A program made the translations under genes and the position numbers. Source: Pirellulales bacterium (GTDB taxonomy: Bacteria; Planctomycetota; Planctomycetia; Pirellulales; JAEUIK01). From it: a stretch of DNA of 64,000 bases. The stretch's first letter is position 1. Each line of letters starts with the position of its first letter. Positions 12,149 to 22,100 of this stretch are shown here, piece by piece. The stretch covers positions 39,994-103,993 of the forward strand of contig JAIESQ010000073.1 in the NCBI GenBank assembly GCA_019745975.1. The letters run 5' to 3'. The notes under the pieces are model-generated. The model did no database searches and was not told the origin of the DNA. It saw only the letters and a program-made list of their open reading frames with translations.

Positions 12149-14032
12149 TCAGGCTAGCGCGGCGGCTAGGCGGGCGTCGAGCACGGCTTGTATCGAGGGC
12201 GCTAGCGGATACTCGCGCTGGAGGCGTTCGACCTTCTCGCGGAATTCGCCGACCACTTGGGGGTTGATGGCCTGCAGTCGCTGGACCAAGCCCATCAGCA
12301 CGAAGCGTGGCGTCGCGTTGGCGGCTTCGCGCAGGCAAAGCTCGAGAGTTCCTTGCAGCATCTCGCGCTCGCCATTGAGGAAGTCGGGGCGCGCGCCGTC
12401 GAGCTGGCAGGCGGTTGCGGCCAGCAACTGTTCGAGTCGCAACTGATAGTCGCTGAAATTGCTGTCCGTCGGCACGCGATACCAGGGCGCCGCGTCGATC
12501 GACTGCACGCCAGCTCGGTGCTGCAGATCGTCAAGCATCTGGCGCGCTAACTCGGTGAATGCCTGTTCGGGCCACTCGAGATCGACGAGCGTTTCGCTAC
12601 TGTCGAGCACCGTGGCGTCGATGGTGCGAATCAATCGCAGCGACAAGGTTGGGCTCGCTGCCGTCGCGTCGAGATGGGTGACCACGACGTAGTCGGCCGC
12701 CGGCTCGTCATGCCGGGCGTTTTCGGCGGCCAACTCGGTCGGCCAGGGCTTGGCGGCCAACACCAGCCCACCTCCGTGGCCGTGCACGAAGGGTTGCAGC
12801 ACGATACTCCGTCCGTCGGTGCGCAAGTGAAACTGCTCGCCGAGAAACAGCGACAGGGCCCTGGTGATTCGCCCGGCAGTGTCGGCCAGTTGCGGTCCCG
12901 CCGCCGCGCTTGCGCCTCGGTTCGCACTGCCGCCGAGGAAGGCAACCAAGACCGCGTTCTCGTCTTTCCTGGGGAGTAATTCGGCGGCCGTTACTTGATC
13001 GAGCCACAGTGGGCACGCCATGCGCAACGTGGCGACCGTCGGCGCTGGCTGCGGCTCCACCGCCCGAGCGCGAGCCCGCGCCGAAGCGATCTGCGTGTCC
13101 CAATACAACAAGGCCTGCTGGTAGTCGGGGCGCTGCAGCGCGTAGAGCTGGTTCAATAGTGCGCGGGCGTGATCGAAGCGGCCGAGATCGAAGTTGGCCT
13201 TGATGAGATTGATGCCGACTTCCAGCCCGTGCTGTTCCGGAACAAACCGGGGCGCGGCACGCTTGAGCAGTTCGACGAGGTAACCATGATTTCCCAAGTC
13301 TCCACTAAGCTGCATCAGCAGCTCGGCCGGCAGCGATGCACCGGCCAGCTCGAGCGCTTCGTCATAGAGGCGCAGGGCCTCGGCCGAGTTCTGCCGCTCC
13401 AAGGCGGCACGCGCCAGCCAGAGCCGGGCCCGCCAGCTACCAGGCAACGCTGCCAGCGCCTTGAGCGCTTGCTCGACGCCGAGGTCGCCGCGGCGTTCTC
13501 GGGCCAGCGACAAGAACCACGCGACTCCATTTTCCTGATTCGGATCAAGTTCCAAGGCGCGCCACAAGGTAGCGTCGGCCCGAGCCGTTTCACCGCGCTC
13601 TTCGTAGACCTTGGCCAAGTTGGTAAGTACGTAGGCGTCGTCTCCGTGTTGCCGCGTTTGCTGGGCCAGAGTGTGCTCGGCGTCGGACAGGCGCTGAAGC
13701 TGGAGGTAGATCACTCCTAGCAACGTCGCGGCGCGTGGCGTCGTCGGCTCAAGCTCGCGGAGCTGTTCGGCAAATGGCAGAACCTCGACAACGAAGCCGT
13801 CGTGCAGGGCGCCGACGATCATCTCGTACAGTTGATCGGGGTCTTGCCGGACGGCCGCGAGATTCTCGAGCAGGACCCTGTCGCCCCAGTCTTGCCGCGT
13901 GATGGCATGTTCGCGGCCGTAGCTGTCGTAGACGCGCACCAATTCGGCCACGTCAGCGTCGTTGAGCGCGGTGCACTCAACCGTGGATGCGCGATCGGTT
14001 CTTCGCTTGAACAGTTTTGTCAGCAGTTTCAT
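12149..14032 (-). CDS. TPR-repeat protein, unknown function
   Basis: A 627-residue soluble protein. The first half (about 75-320) contains tetratricopeptide-like repeats, for example AATLLGVIYLQLQRLSDAEHTLAQQTRQ and VLTNLAKVYEERGETARADATLWRALELDPNQ, suggesting a scaffold for protein contacts. The second half (about 330-627) is unrecognised and has no membrane segment. No signal peptide is seen; the N-terminus is basic (MKLLTKLFKRR). It stands alone, divergent from the lipoprotein gene. Confidence 0.8.
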   Translation of the reverse strand: MKLLTKLFKRRTDRASTVECTALNDADVAELVRVYDSYGREHAITRQDWGDRVLLENLAAVRQDPDQLYEMIVGALHDGFVVEVLPFAEQLRELEPTTPRAATLLGVIYLQLQRLSDAEHTLAQQTRQHGDDAYVLTNLAKVYEERGETARADATLWRALELDPNQENGVAWFLSLARERRGDLGVEQALKALAALPGSWRARLWLARAALERQNSAEALRLYDEALELAGASLPAELLMQLSGDLGNHGYLVELLKRAAPRFVPEQHGLEVGINLIKANFDLGRFDHARALLNQLYALQRPDYQQALLYWDTQIASARARARAVEPQPAPTVATLRMACPLWLDQVTAAELLPRKDENAVLVAFLGGSANRGASAAAGPQLADTAGRITRALSLFLGEQFHLRTDGRSIVLQPFVHGHGGGLVLAAKPWPTELAAENARHDEPAADYVVVTHLDATAASPTLSLRLIRTIDATVLDSSETLVDLEWPEQAFTELARQMLDDLQHRAGVQSIDAAPWYRVPTDSNFSDYQLRLEQLLAATACQLDGARPDFLNGEREMLQGTLELCLREAANATPRFVLMGLVQRLQAINPQVVGEFREKVERLQREYPLAPSIQAVLDARLAAALA

Positions 14033-14325
14033 GGCTTGGACCTCCGGCCGAAGTCAATTCTAGGTCACGATTTGAGTCGCCCCGAGGCTGCCGGCGCACA
14101 GTCAAATTCGTATTGGGAGGTTTGCATAGTTCGGGCGGATCAAGCGCCCACAACCGCCGCCAAAGCCGGATTTGCTAGCACCCCAGCGTGGAAGCTGCTC
14201 TTGCCGCGCAGTGTCTCAATCGCGACACTCCGCGGCGCTCCTCTCTCGGGCGGTCGCCCGCGATGGATCGAGGTTCGCGTTCCCCTCGCAATACCGACGT
14301 CCACCACCCAGGTGGGTCCGCCTGC

Positions 14326-15033
14326 ATGCGCTACGTTGCATTGGCCTGGCTTGTCGTACTTTGCGGCTGTGCCCGTTGGCACGCGCCGCCTGGTCCTGCC
14401 TGCGCGACCCAGCAGCCGGGACAAGTGTTTGTACCTTGCCAGGACAGCGAGTTCGTTTACAAGCAAGTGGCCGACGTCGTCGACGACTACTTCCGCATTC
14501 AAGAAGAAGAGCACGTGCGCGTGATCGGCGATACAGCCATCGAGGGGCGCATCGACACATATCCCGTGGTGGGAGCGACGCTCTTGGAACCCTGGCGGCG
14601 CGACACAGCCGGCTATGAGCGTTTGGAGAGTACCTTCCAGACGACGCGCCGCTTCGCGCGCGTGCGGATCATCCCTTCGCCGGGCGGACATCTCGTCGAA
14701 TTCGCCGTGTATAAGGAGCTCGAAGACCTGCTCAAACCCGAGCGTGCCACCGCCGGTGCCGCGACGTTTCGCAACGACAGTTCGGTCGCGCGCTACAACG
14801 AGCCTGTGCTCGATCAAGCGGTGACCGCGGGCTGGATCGGCCAAGGGCGTGATGCCGATCTCGAAAGCCGGATGGTCGCCAACCTGGCACGCAAGATGGG
14901 GCCGGTTGGCGTCGTGCCCGCGATGCCGCGGCAGGTGTCGCCGAGCGCGGCGGGGCCGGCCTACGAATCCGAGTACGGCTTACCGTCGACGGAGTCCTTA
15001 CCTCCGCAGGCGTTGCCCTTGCCGCCGCCGTAG
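14326..15033 (+). CDS. Predicted lipoprotein, unknown function
   Basis: A 235-residue protein whose N-terminus MRYVALAWLVVLCGC is a short signal ending in a lipobox-like LCGC, so it is probably lipid-anchored. The body contains VADVVDDYFRIQEEEHVRVIGDTAIEGRIDTYPVVGATLLEPWRRD and a proline-rich tail. The upstream in-frame extension to 14188 lacks signal character. I do not recognise a named family. The preceding 293 bases hold divergent promoters for this gene and the TPR gene. Confidence 0.75.
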   Translation: MRYVALAWLVVLCGCARWHAPPGPACATQQPGQVFVPCQDSEFVYKQVADVVDDYFRIQEEEHVRVIGDTAIEGRIDTYPVVGATLLEPWRRDTAGYERLESTFQTTRRFARVRIIPSPGGHLVEFAVYKELEDLLKPERATAGAATFRNDSSVARYNEPVLDQAVTAGWIGQGRDADLESRMVANLARKMGPVGVVPAMPRQVSPSAAGPAYESEYGLPSTESLPPQALPLPPP

Positions 15034-15048
15034 GTGCGCTCGAGAAGC

Positions 15049-15945
15049 TCAAGTAGCTGGCGACGCTTCGCCGCTGGTACGAACCGTATGCGTAGCAGCG
15101 GGTGATCCATGCTGCCCTGGCGCGAAGGAGGCGGCTGGCCTAGTTAGTGAAGCTGGCGACGCGGCGGTCGGCTCCAGGGCTGCCGGCAACTTCAGCGTGA
15201 AGGCTGTGCCGCGGCCCAGCGTGCTTTCGACGCGGATGCGGCCGCGATGCGCTTCGATGATCTCGCGGCAAGCCGACAGCCCCAGGCCCGTGCCCCCCTT
15301 GCCCGTCGCATCAGGCCCGCGCTTCGTCGAGAAGAAGGGATCGAAGATGCGCCGCAACACCTCGGGCGCGATCCCGGTGCCGGTGTCGCGCACCACCAGG
15401 TCGACCATCTGGTTGGCTTCGTCGAAGAGCAGCTTGATGATCACACGGCCGCCGTCGGGCATCGCCTGGCGGGCGTTGACGAGCAGGTTGACGAGCACTT
15501 GTTGAATCTGATTGCCGCGGACCAATGCCGGCGGGGCCTCTTGAAACTGCCGTTCGACCGAGACGCGATACTTGGCCAGTTCGCGCTCCAAGAGCAACAA
15601 GGTATCGTCGACCAGTTGCCGCAGGTCGGTCGGCTCGAACGCGTCGGAGCGATTGCGCGCCATGCCCAGGATCGTGCTGGTGATCCGCGCTGCGCGTGTG
15701 CCGGCGTCGAGGATTTTCGCAAAGGCGCGATCGCGCGTGGCGGCGTCCTGATGGCGCAGCCCGAGCTTGGCGTAGTTGATGATCGTCATCAGCACGTTGT
15801 TGAATTCGTGCGTTGTCGTGCTGGTCAGTTCGCCGATGGCGGTGAGACGCTGGGCGCGGGCCAATTGCTCCTTGAGGAGCTCGACCTGCCGTTGGGGGCT
15901 TAACGCGTCGTCAGCGGGCAAATCGTGCATGACCGGAGAATCCAC
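15049..15945 (-). CDS. Sensor histidine kinase core, NtrB-like, without sensor domain
   Basis: A 298-residue cytoplasmic kinase. A short coiled-coil (LKEQLARAQRLTAIGELT) leads to the phosphoacceptor H46 in TTTHEFNNVLMTI. The ATPase part has the N box (NLLVNARQAM), G1 (DTGTGI), F box (FDPFFSTKRG) and G2 (GTGLGLS). No transmembrane, PAS or GAF segment precedes it, so its signal must come through the short N-terminus or a partner. No response regulator is adjacent. Its gene is convergent with the lipoprotein gene, 15 bases apart. Confidence 0.92.
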   Translation of the reverse strand: MDSPVMHDLPADDALSPQRQVELLKEQLARAQRLTAIGELTSTTTHEFNNVLMTIINYAKLGLRHQDAATRDRAFAKILDAGTRAARITSTILGMARNRSDAFEPTDLRQLVDDTLLLLERELAKYRVSVERQFQEAPPALVRGNQIQQVLVNLLVNARQAMPDGGRVIIKLLFDEANQMVDLVVRDTGTGIAPEVLRRIFDPFFSTKRGPDATGKGGTGLGLSACREIIEAHRGRIRVESTLGRGTAFTLKLPAALEPTAASPASLTRPAASFAPGQHGSPAATHTVRTSGEASPAT

Positions 15946-16198
15946 GATCGTTGGCAGAGTGCAGACGGAAGTCGGGGCACTCCGCCCCGTTTGCCTTGCT
16001 TAACTATTGGCGGGCTGATGGCGGGCTGAGCGGTTACCGCGCGACTACGGTATCGTCGCATTGGCGTAGGCAACTAAAGCGCTTGTACCTATAATCCCGC
16101 GCCGCACTGGACGATCTTGTTTGACAATCGGCCCGGCTGCGCGACTGGCCCCAAGGATGGGGAGAAGGCTTCCGCTGGCGGAACCTGGAGAAGCTGGG

Positions 16199-16459
16199 AT
16201 GCACACAGTCGACTTGCTCGAAGAGGCGCTCATCGCCGCCGAGCGGCTTGGCTACGAGCCGCGTCACGAATGGCTAGGAGGGACCGGCGGCGGTTGCTGT
16301 CAGTACAACGGCCGGAAATGGCTGTTCATCGACCTGGCCCTGACTCCCGCCGAACAGCTTGCACAGGTGCTTGAAGGGCTGCGGGTCGATCCTCTCCTGG
16401 GGCGGTGCGAGATTTCGCGCGAGCTGGCTCGCGCACTCAATCTGCGGAAGAGTGCTTGA
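16199..16459 (+). CDS. Small conserved-looking protein, unknown function
   Basis: An 86-residue protein (MHTVDLLEEALIAAERLGYEPRHEWLGGTGGGCCQYNGRKWLFIDLALTP... in the first half). The GGGCCQYNGRKWLFIDL segment is compact and could bind a metal or form a small beta-sheet. I prefer the ATG at 16199, with GGAG about ten bases before it, over the ATG at 16121 whose extra residues are basic and low-complexity. Family not recognised. Confidence 0.65.
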   Translation: MHTVDLLEEALIAAERLGYEPRHEWLGGTGGGCCQYNGRKWLFIDLALTPAEQLAQVLEGLRVDPLLGRCEISRELARALNLRKSA

Positions 16460-16601
16460 GCTCTCCCCACGCCGCGATGAAAAAGGCCAACAAGGCGTCG
16501 CACTTTGGTCTCCGCCTTGTGGCCCACGTGGCAAACCGGCTTCGCGGCGCCGATCTGCTGATGCATCGTCGCCCTACCGCGGTTTGAGTTCGACTTGCCG
16601 T

Positions 16602-17096
16602 TTAGCGATCGTTGGCGGCCAGTTGACCGATCGTCGAGCGATTTGTGGTTGTCGCCGCACGGCGCTGCCGATCACGCGTCTGGGCCAGGCGACGATCCTT
16701 CGCCGCGGCGCGGCGCGCCGCGAGCTCTTGGCGCCGCTGCTGCCGCAAGCTCACCTTGTGCAGGCGGGCTGTTTCCGCCGCGGCCGCCTGATCCTCGAGC
16801 TGTTTGGCGTAGGCCTGTTGTTGGCGCAGGTACTCCAATTGCATCGCCATCTGGTAAGCCAGTTGCGATTGCTGATAGTAGTTCTGCGCCGCCGATGATC
16901 CGCCATAGTAGGGATACACCGGCACGATCCCGGTTGTCGTGGTCGGCGTGCCGATGGTCGGCGTTCCCATCGTGGGCGTTCCCATCGACCCGCCTTGGCA
17001 TCCGCCGCTGGGTCCACGCTGCGCCTGGGCGGCATCGACCCAGTTCAACATCGCCAGCGCGATGGCGAGTTGAAGCGTGTATTGAGTCGCTCTCAT
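16602..17096 (-). CDS. Secreted Gln/Ala-rich protein
   Basis: A 164-residue protein with a signal peptide (MRATQYTLQLAIALAMLNWVDAAQA). The mature part starts with a glycine-rich stretch and a GTPTMGTPTIGTPTTTTG repeat, then a long Gln/Ala/Arg-rich helix (YYQQSQLAYQMAMQLEYLRQQ and on) ending in a very basic tail. The start at 17096 has a strong GGAGGAGG site. The frame extends 22 codons upstream without signal character. Function unknown; probably an envelope-associated structural protein. Confidence 0.7.
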   Translation of the reverse strand: MRATQYTLQLAIALAMLNWVDAAQAQRGPSGGCQGGSMGTPTMGTPTIGTPTTTTGIVPVYPYYGGSSAAQNYYQQSQLAYQMAMQLEYLRQQQAYAKQLEDQAAAAETARLHKVSLRQQRRQELAARRAAAKDRRLAQTRDRQRRAATTTNRSTIGQLAANDR

Positions 17097-17233
17097 CTCG
17101 GACCTCCTCCGTTCTCGTTGCATCAGAAATGGAAACAGGCGACGCGACGTAAGCTCACTCACGTCGTAAGGTCATATGCCGCGTCGCCGCACGATCCTGT
17201 GTTAAGGATGTTCGCCCCTGACGCCCGCGCGGT

Positions 17234-18136
17234 TTAGCGGCGGTATCCCGGTCGCGGGCCAAAATGTCCGCGCGACACGGCAAGCTCGCCCGACAAGCTG
17301 CCGACGCTCACGGTCGTCCCCGCGGCGATCGCGGCCGCCGTGTCCGCGGGTAACTGCACTTCGTCGTCGGTGGGGTCGGTCGAAAACACGACCTTGCCGG
17401 CGCCGTTGGAGTCGGTCGTTAGCTGGCCGATTACCGTGCTGCCGACCGTAACATCCAAAACGCTGTCGGCCGCCATGCCCGTCACCTTGACGATCAGCTC
17501 GGTCTCGGTGGCGAACGTGCGCACGCCGGCCAACCCATGGGCGGACGCGTTGCTCGCATCCGTCAGGACGGCTGCGAGTCCGCCGGCCTGCCCAGTCGCA
17601 CAGGTTAGCGGCTGCTTGGTAAGCGCGCCGCTCATCGGGCCAACCGCGACGGCCGTGCCGACTGCCACGTCGGTCGGAAAGTCGTCAGGGAGCGATTGCT
17701 CGTCTCCGCGCGGATTGTTTGCGAGCACGAGCTTGCCGACGCCACTGGTATCGGTCGTGATCTGGCCGACGACCGTGTCGCCCAAGGTAACGTCGAGCGT
17801 CGCGTTTGGTTCGGCCCCCCGAACGATCACGGCGAACCGCGTGTGATCGCCGACCGAGTGATACGACACCGTGGCGCTTGCGCCGGTCGTGTCGTCGCTC
17901 AACTGAGTGCCGAGTAACGTCGCTTGCGCGGCAACTGGCGCAGCACTCGGGGCGGAGAATGACGGGCCGCGGCCGCCAAGTCCCGTGGCAACCAGCGGCG
18001 GAGGTCCGCCCGGCGGCGGCTGGTGCGACAAACCAGCCGGACCGGCTCCAAAGCCATGGGCCGACAGCAGGCTGCGATCTTCGAGCATTTCCAAGCGTCG
18101 CGCTAGAGAGGCCAGAACGTGAGGGCGCAGTGACAT
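17234..18136 (-). CDS. Planctomycete surface-motif protein with two repeated domains
   Basis: A 300-residue protein. The N-terminus LARRLEMLEDRSLLSA is the planctomycete-type motif (LExLExRxLLS) found on exported or surface proteins. A Pro/Gly-rich linker follows. The rest contains two copies of a ~57-residue unit: DVTLGDTVVGQITTDTSGVGK and DVTVGSTVIGQLTTDSNGAGK each lead to LPxDxxxxVAxGTxVxVGxxSG. GGGAGGAA-like Shine-Dalgarno lies before the ATG at 18136, so the longer frame to 18259 is rejected. Function unknown; surface or matrix protein by motif. Confidence 0.75.
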   Translation of the reverse strand: MSLRPHVLASLARRLEMLEDRSLLSAHGFGAGPAGLSHQPPPGGPPPLVATGLGGRGPSFSAPSAAPVAAQATLLGTQLSDDTTGASATVSYHSVGDHTRFAVIVRGAEPNATLDVTLGDTVVGQITTDTSGVGKLVLANNPRGDEQSLPDDFPTDVAVGTAVAVGPMSGALTKQPLTCATGQAGGLAAVLTDASNASAHGLAGVRTFATETELIVKVTGMAADSVLDVTVGSTVIGQLTTDSNGAGKVVFSTDPTDDEVQLPADTAAAIAAGTTVSVGSLSGELAVSRGHFGPRPGYRR

Positions 18137-18548
18137 CGAGTAGTTCCTCCCAGGAATCCTCAACCGCCCAGCGGGTAGAGCCCCCCCACCGAGCATGACT
18201 GGCCTCGCGGAGCCGGCCACGATGGGATTGCAGTTCCGGCGGCTTGTGAAGCCATGCAATCCGAAGAGCTGGGCCGTTCCCCATAGCTCCTAGTAACGCC
18301 CCGCCCTAGAAACCGCCGCGCAATTTGCAAAAAACTGGAAATCGTCACTTCGTGCGCTACAGATCGAAAAGAAGAGCCGTGCCGAAAGACTATTCGGTCC
18401 CTTCGCGGCGGGTTGTGCCGGTTTCGGTTACCCTTGAAGTGGGGGCAACCCGAACATGCACTTTCCGCAAGGCAAGATTTGCACGGCCTGCGCCCAACGC
18501 TTGTTGCCGCCAGGGTAAGACCTCCGCGACCTCACTTGGCACCGCATC
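18137..18548. other. 412-base divergent intergenic region
   Basis: It separates the minus-strand surface protein from the plus-strand sigma factor and must hold both promoters. No gene, RNA or repeat is evident; a short plus-strand frame (18325-18552) is in a different frame from the sigma factor gene and shows no product. Confidence 0.5.
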
Positions 18549-19184
18549 ATGAATCGTTGCAGCGTGGACGATAGCACGTGTCGACTCTCGCCCGAGCAAC
18601 TGCTCGAGCTTGCCCAGCGTGGCGATCAGGCAGCGCTCGGCTCGCTGTTGTCGATGTACCGTCGTTACCTGGCGCTGTTGGCCCGGGCGCAGATCAATCG
18701 CCGCTTGCAGGGAAAGGTCGACGCGTCGGACCTCGCCCAGGAAACGCTCCTCGAAGCGCATCGGCACTTCGGCATCTTCCGCGGGACAAGCGAAGCCGCC
18801 TTCGCCGCCTGGTTGCGAAACATATTGGCCGGTCTGGTGGCTAATCACGTGCGTCGCTTTCTGGGGACGCAGTGCCGCGACGCCCGGCTGGAGCGCTCGC
18901 TGGCTGTGGAAATCGACAACACCTCGTGCGCGATCGGCCGCGGCGTGGCCGCCGCGATCCCCACGCCGAGCGAGCAAGCAGTCAAGCGCGAGGCCTCGCG
19001 GCTGTTGGCCGATGCCTTGGAACTGCTGCCGGAACATTACCGGCAAGTGATTCTGCTGCGGCACATCGACGAACTGTCGTTTGCCGAGGTCGCGGCGCAA
19101 ATGGGGCGCAGCGTCGATAGCGTCGAAAAACTCTGGGTACGAGCGCTCGGTCGTTTGCGCAAGTCGCTGGGAGCAGGACGATGA
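18549..19184 (+). CDS. ECF-type sigma-70 factor coupled to a Ser/Thr kinase
   Basis: A 211-residue extracytoplasmic-function-type sigma factor. Region 2 includes VDASDLAQETLLEAHRHFGIFRG, which binds core polymerase and the -10 element. Region 4 includes LLPEHYRQVILLRHIDELSFAEVAAQMGRSVDSVEKLWVRALGRL, the -35 helix-turn-helix. The segment between is longer than in minimal ECF factors. Its stop overlaps the start of the kinase gene as ATGA. In planctomycetes such sigma/kinase pairs are frequent, and the kinase is thought to control the sigma factor; that link is inferred here. Confidence 0.92.
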   Translation: MNRCSVDDSTCRLSPEQLLELAQRGDQAALGSLLSMYRRYLALLARAQINRRLQGKVDASDLAQETLLEAHRHFGIFRGTSEAAFAAWLRNILAGLVANHVRRFLGTQCRDARLERSLAVEIDNTSCAIGRGVAAAIPTPSEQAVKREASRLLADALELLPEHYRQVILLRHIDELSFAEVAAQMGRSVDSVEKLWVRALGRLRKSLGAGR

Positions 19185-22100
19185 GCATGACACGCCTGGG
19201 TTCATCACGAGCCGCCGTACACGAGGCTTCCACCAGCGACGATCCTCGCCTGGTGCGCGCCGTGCGCGAGTATCAGGCTGCACTCGAGCAGGGCGCGCCA
19301 CCGCCACGCGATGAGTTTGTTGCTCGGTATCAGGAGATTGCGGCCGAGCTGGCCGAATGCCTCGACGCGCTCGAACTGGTGCACGTTGCCGCAGGTGGGA
19401 TGCGTTCCCAAGCTAAAACCGTCACGACTTCGCCGGCCGACTCCTCCGAACATCAGTTGCCGCTCGGCGACTTTCGTATTGTCCGCGAGCTGGGCCGCGG
19501 CGGCATGGGAGTCGTCTACGAAGCCGTGCAGCTTTCACTCGGCCGCCGCGTGGCCCTGAAGGTGCTGCCGCTGGCCGCAGCCTTCGATGCCGTGCACCTC
19601 GAGCGTTTCAAGAACGAAGCCCACGCCGCTGCCCGGCTACACCACTCGAACATCGTCCCGGTGCATGCGGTGGGAAGCGAACGCGGTCTGCATTACTACG
19701 CGATGCAACTGATCGATGGCTGTTCGCTGGCGACGGTCATCGAGCAACTGCGCATGGCTGCCGGGAAGCCGGCCCGCTGCGAACAAGCGACCAGTGTCTG
19801 GAGGCATCGCAGCTCCGAGGCGACTGGCGCGGCACGGGACGCCGCGAAACGGCTGGGCACCGACGACAACACCTTGCGCTACCGGCCGGCCGCGGCTGGT
19901 GACGCTCTGGCGGCAAGCTCGATCGATGGTGATCCTCCATTGCCAGGCACGCCACCGTTTCCGGCCGCCGAAATCGACACATTAGGCATGGTCGGGCCGA
20001 CGACCGTGCTGAGCGCGGCGCGCGGCGACACGGTACGTTATCAGCGGACCGTCGTCGGACTGATCCGGCAAGCCGCCTTGGCGCTAGCGCACGCCCATCA
20101 GTTCGGCGTGGTGCACCGCGACATCAAGCCGGCGAATCTGCTCCTGGACGCGCGCGGCAATTTGTGGGTAACCGACTTTGGGCTGGCCCAGTTGCAGACG
20201 GCCGGGCAGCTCACGCAAACGGGTGACATGCTGGGCACGCTGCGCTACATGAGCCCCGAGCAAGCGGCCGGCGACCGCGTGCTCTTGGATCATCGTACCG
20301 ACATTTATTCGCTCGGCGTTACGCTCTACGAATTGTTGACACTCGAGCCGGCGTTTGCCGACAGCCAGCGACAAGTCCTATTGCGTAAGATCATCGAGGA
20401 CGATCCCCCCGCGCCGCGCGCACACGACGCCAAGATACCGCGCGAGCTCGAAACGATTGTTCTCAAGACCATCGCCAAGTCGCCGGCCGATCGTTATGCG
20501 ACGGCGGAAGCCCTGGCCGACGATCTCCAGCGCTGGCTGGACGATCAACCGATCGTGGCCCGTCGCCCCACGCTGTTGGAACGTGCGGCCCGCTGGCGGC
20601 GGCGCCATCGCGGTGTGATGCGCGCCGCAGTTGGGTTTCTGTTGCTGGCACTATTGGGCTTGCTGGTCAGCACCTTGCTGATCGCCCGCGAACACGCCGA
20701 TACCAAGGCCGCCTTCGATCGCGAGATTCAGCAACGCGCGGCTGCCGAGGAGAGTTTTCGCCAGGCGCGAGCGGCAGTCGACGACTTTGCCCAGCTCGGC
20801 GAACAAGAGCTGGCCAATATGCCATCGATGCTCGGGTTGCGGCGGCGGATGCTCGAAACGGCGCTGGCCTACTATCAGAGCTTTCTCGAGCAGCGTGAAG
20901 ACGATCCCACGATCCGCGCCGAGCTGGCGGCGACTTCTACTCGCGTCGCGCGAATGGTCGACGAACTAGCGCTGATCGAGGCATTCGCGCCGCTGATGCT
21001 GCTTAGCGAGGAAGCGGTGCAAGAAGAACTTGGCCTGAGCGACGAACAGATCGCGAAGATCGAGGCCGCGTTTTCCGCCTTGGATTCGGCCATTGATGAA
21101 GCGGAAAATGATCTCGACGAGTCGGCCGACACCAGCGAGTTTTCTGGCCAAGCGCAGCTTGCCGGCGCCCGCGATACGATCGTGGCCCAGCTCGAACCGC
21201 AGCAGAAGTCGCGGCTCGATCAACTCGCCTTGCAGCAGCGCGGACCGTTTGCCTTTCGTGATCCAGCAGTCGTCAAGGCACTCCAGTTGACCGACGAACA
21301 ACGCGAGCAGATCGCGAAGATCATCGAAGAAGAACGACCGCGCGGCCCCGGCCGCCCAGGGCATGGTCCGCGACGCGGGCAGTTCGATGGTCGCGGGGGC
21401 CCAGGTCGACCCGAGCTGCCGCGCGCGAATCCGGCGCCCGACGGCCCGCCAGGCGAAGCGCCGGGACTGGCGGATCCGGCAGCGCGACGTCGCCGACCTC
21501 GTGGCGCGCAACGCTTCGACGAGCGCCGCCGTGGCGATGGGCCGCGCGACTTCGACGGGCCACCACCTCCAGATCGCCCTGATGGTCCGCCGCATGAAGA
21601 CGGTTCACCTCCTCCAGACGGTAACCCGCGCCCGGATGGGCCCAGGGGTTTCGATGGTCCAGGACCCGACGGGCCACCGCCTCCGGATGGTCCGCGGCAT
21701 CCTGTAGGCCAGCGTCCGGATGGCCCTCCTGACTTCGATGGTCCGTCGCCACTGGGCGGACCGCGTCCTGACGGACTACCGCATCCTGATGGTCCGCCAC
21801 GACGTGGCGGTCCTCGGCGCCCGCCGGGCCCGCCAGGCGACGATTCGCAAGACTTCGATCAACCGCCGCCACTCGAGGGTCCTCCGCCAGACTGGGATGA
21901 GGGATTCGGGCCGGAACCTCGCGGCGACGGTGAGCGGCCGCACCGCGACTTCGCGCCGCACGGTCGCCGACCAGGGCCGCCAGGTGATGGCCCTCGGCCG
22001 CAGCGTGGGGACGGTCAGCCACCCGGCGAACCGCGCCCCGATGGACCACACGGTGGTCCGCCGCATGGCCCCGGCGAGCGCGGACCGCACGGTCGCGGAC

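Noticed and set aside
21321..22049. Minus-strand 242-codon frame opposite the kinase tail
   Set aside because: It is the antisense of the repetitive DGP-coding segment; product is a His/Arg/Ala repeat without features.
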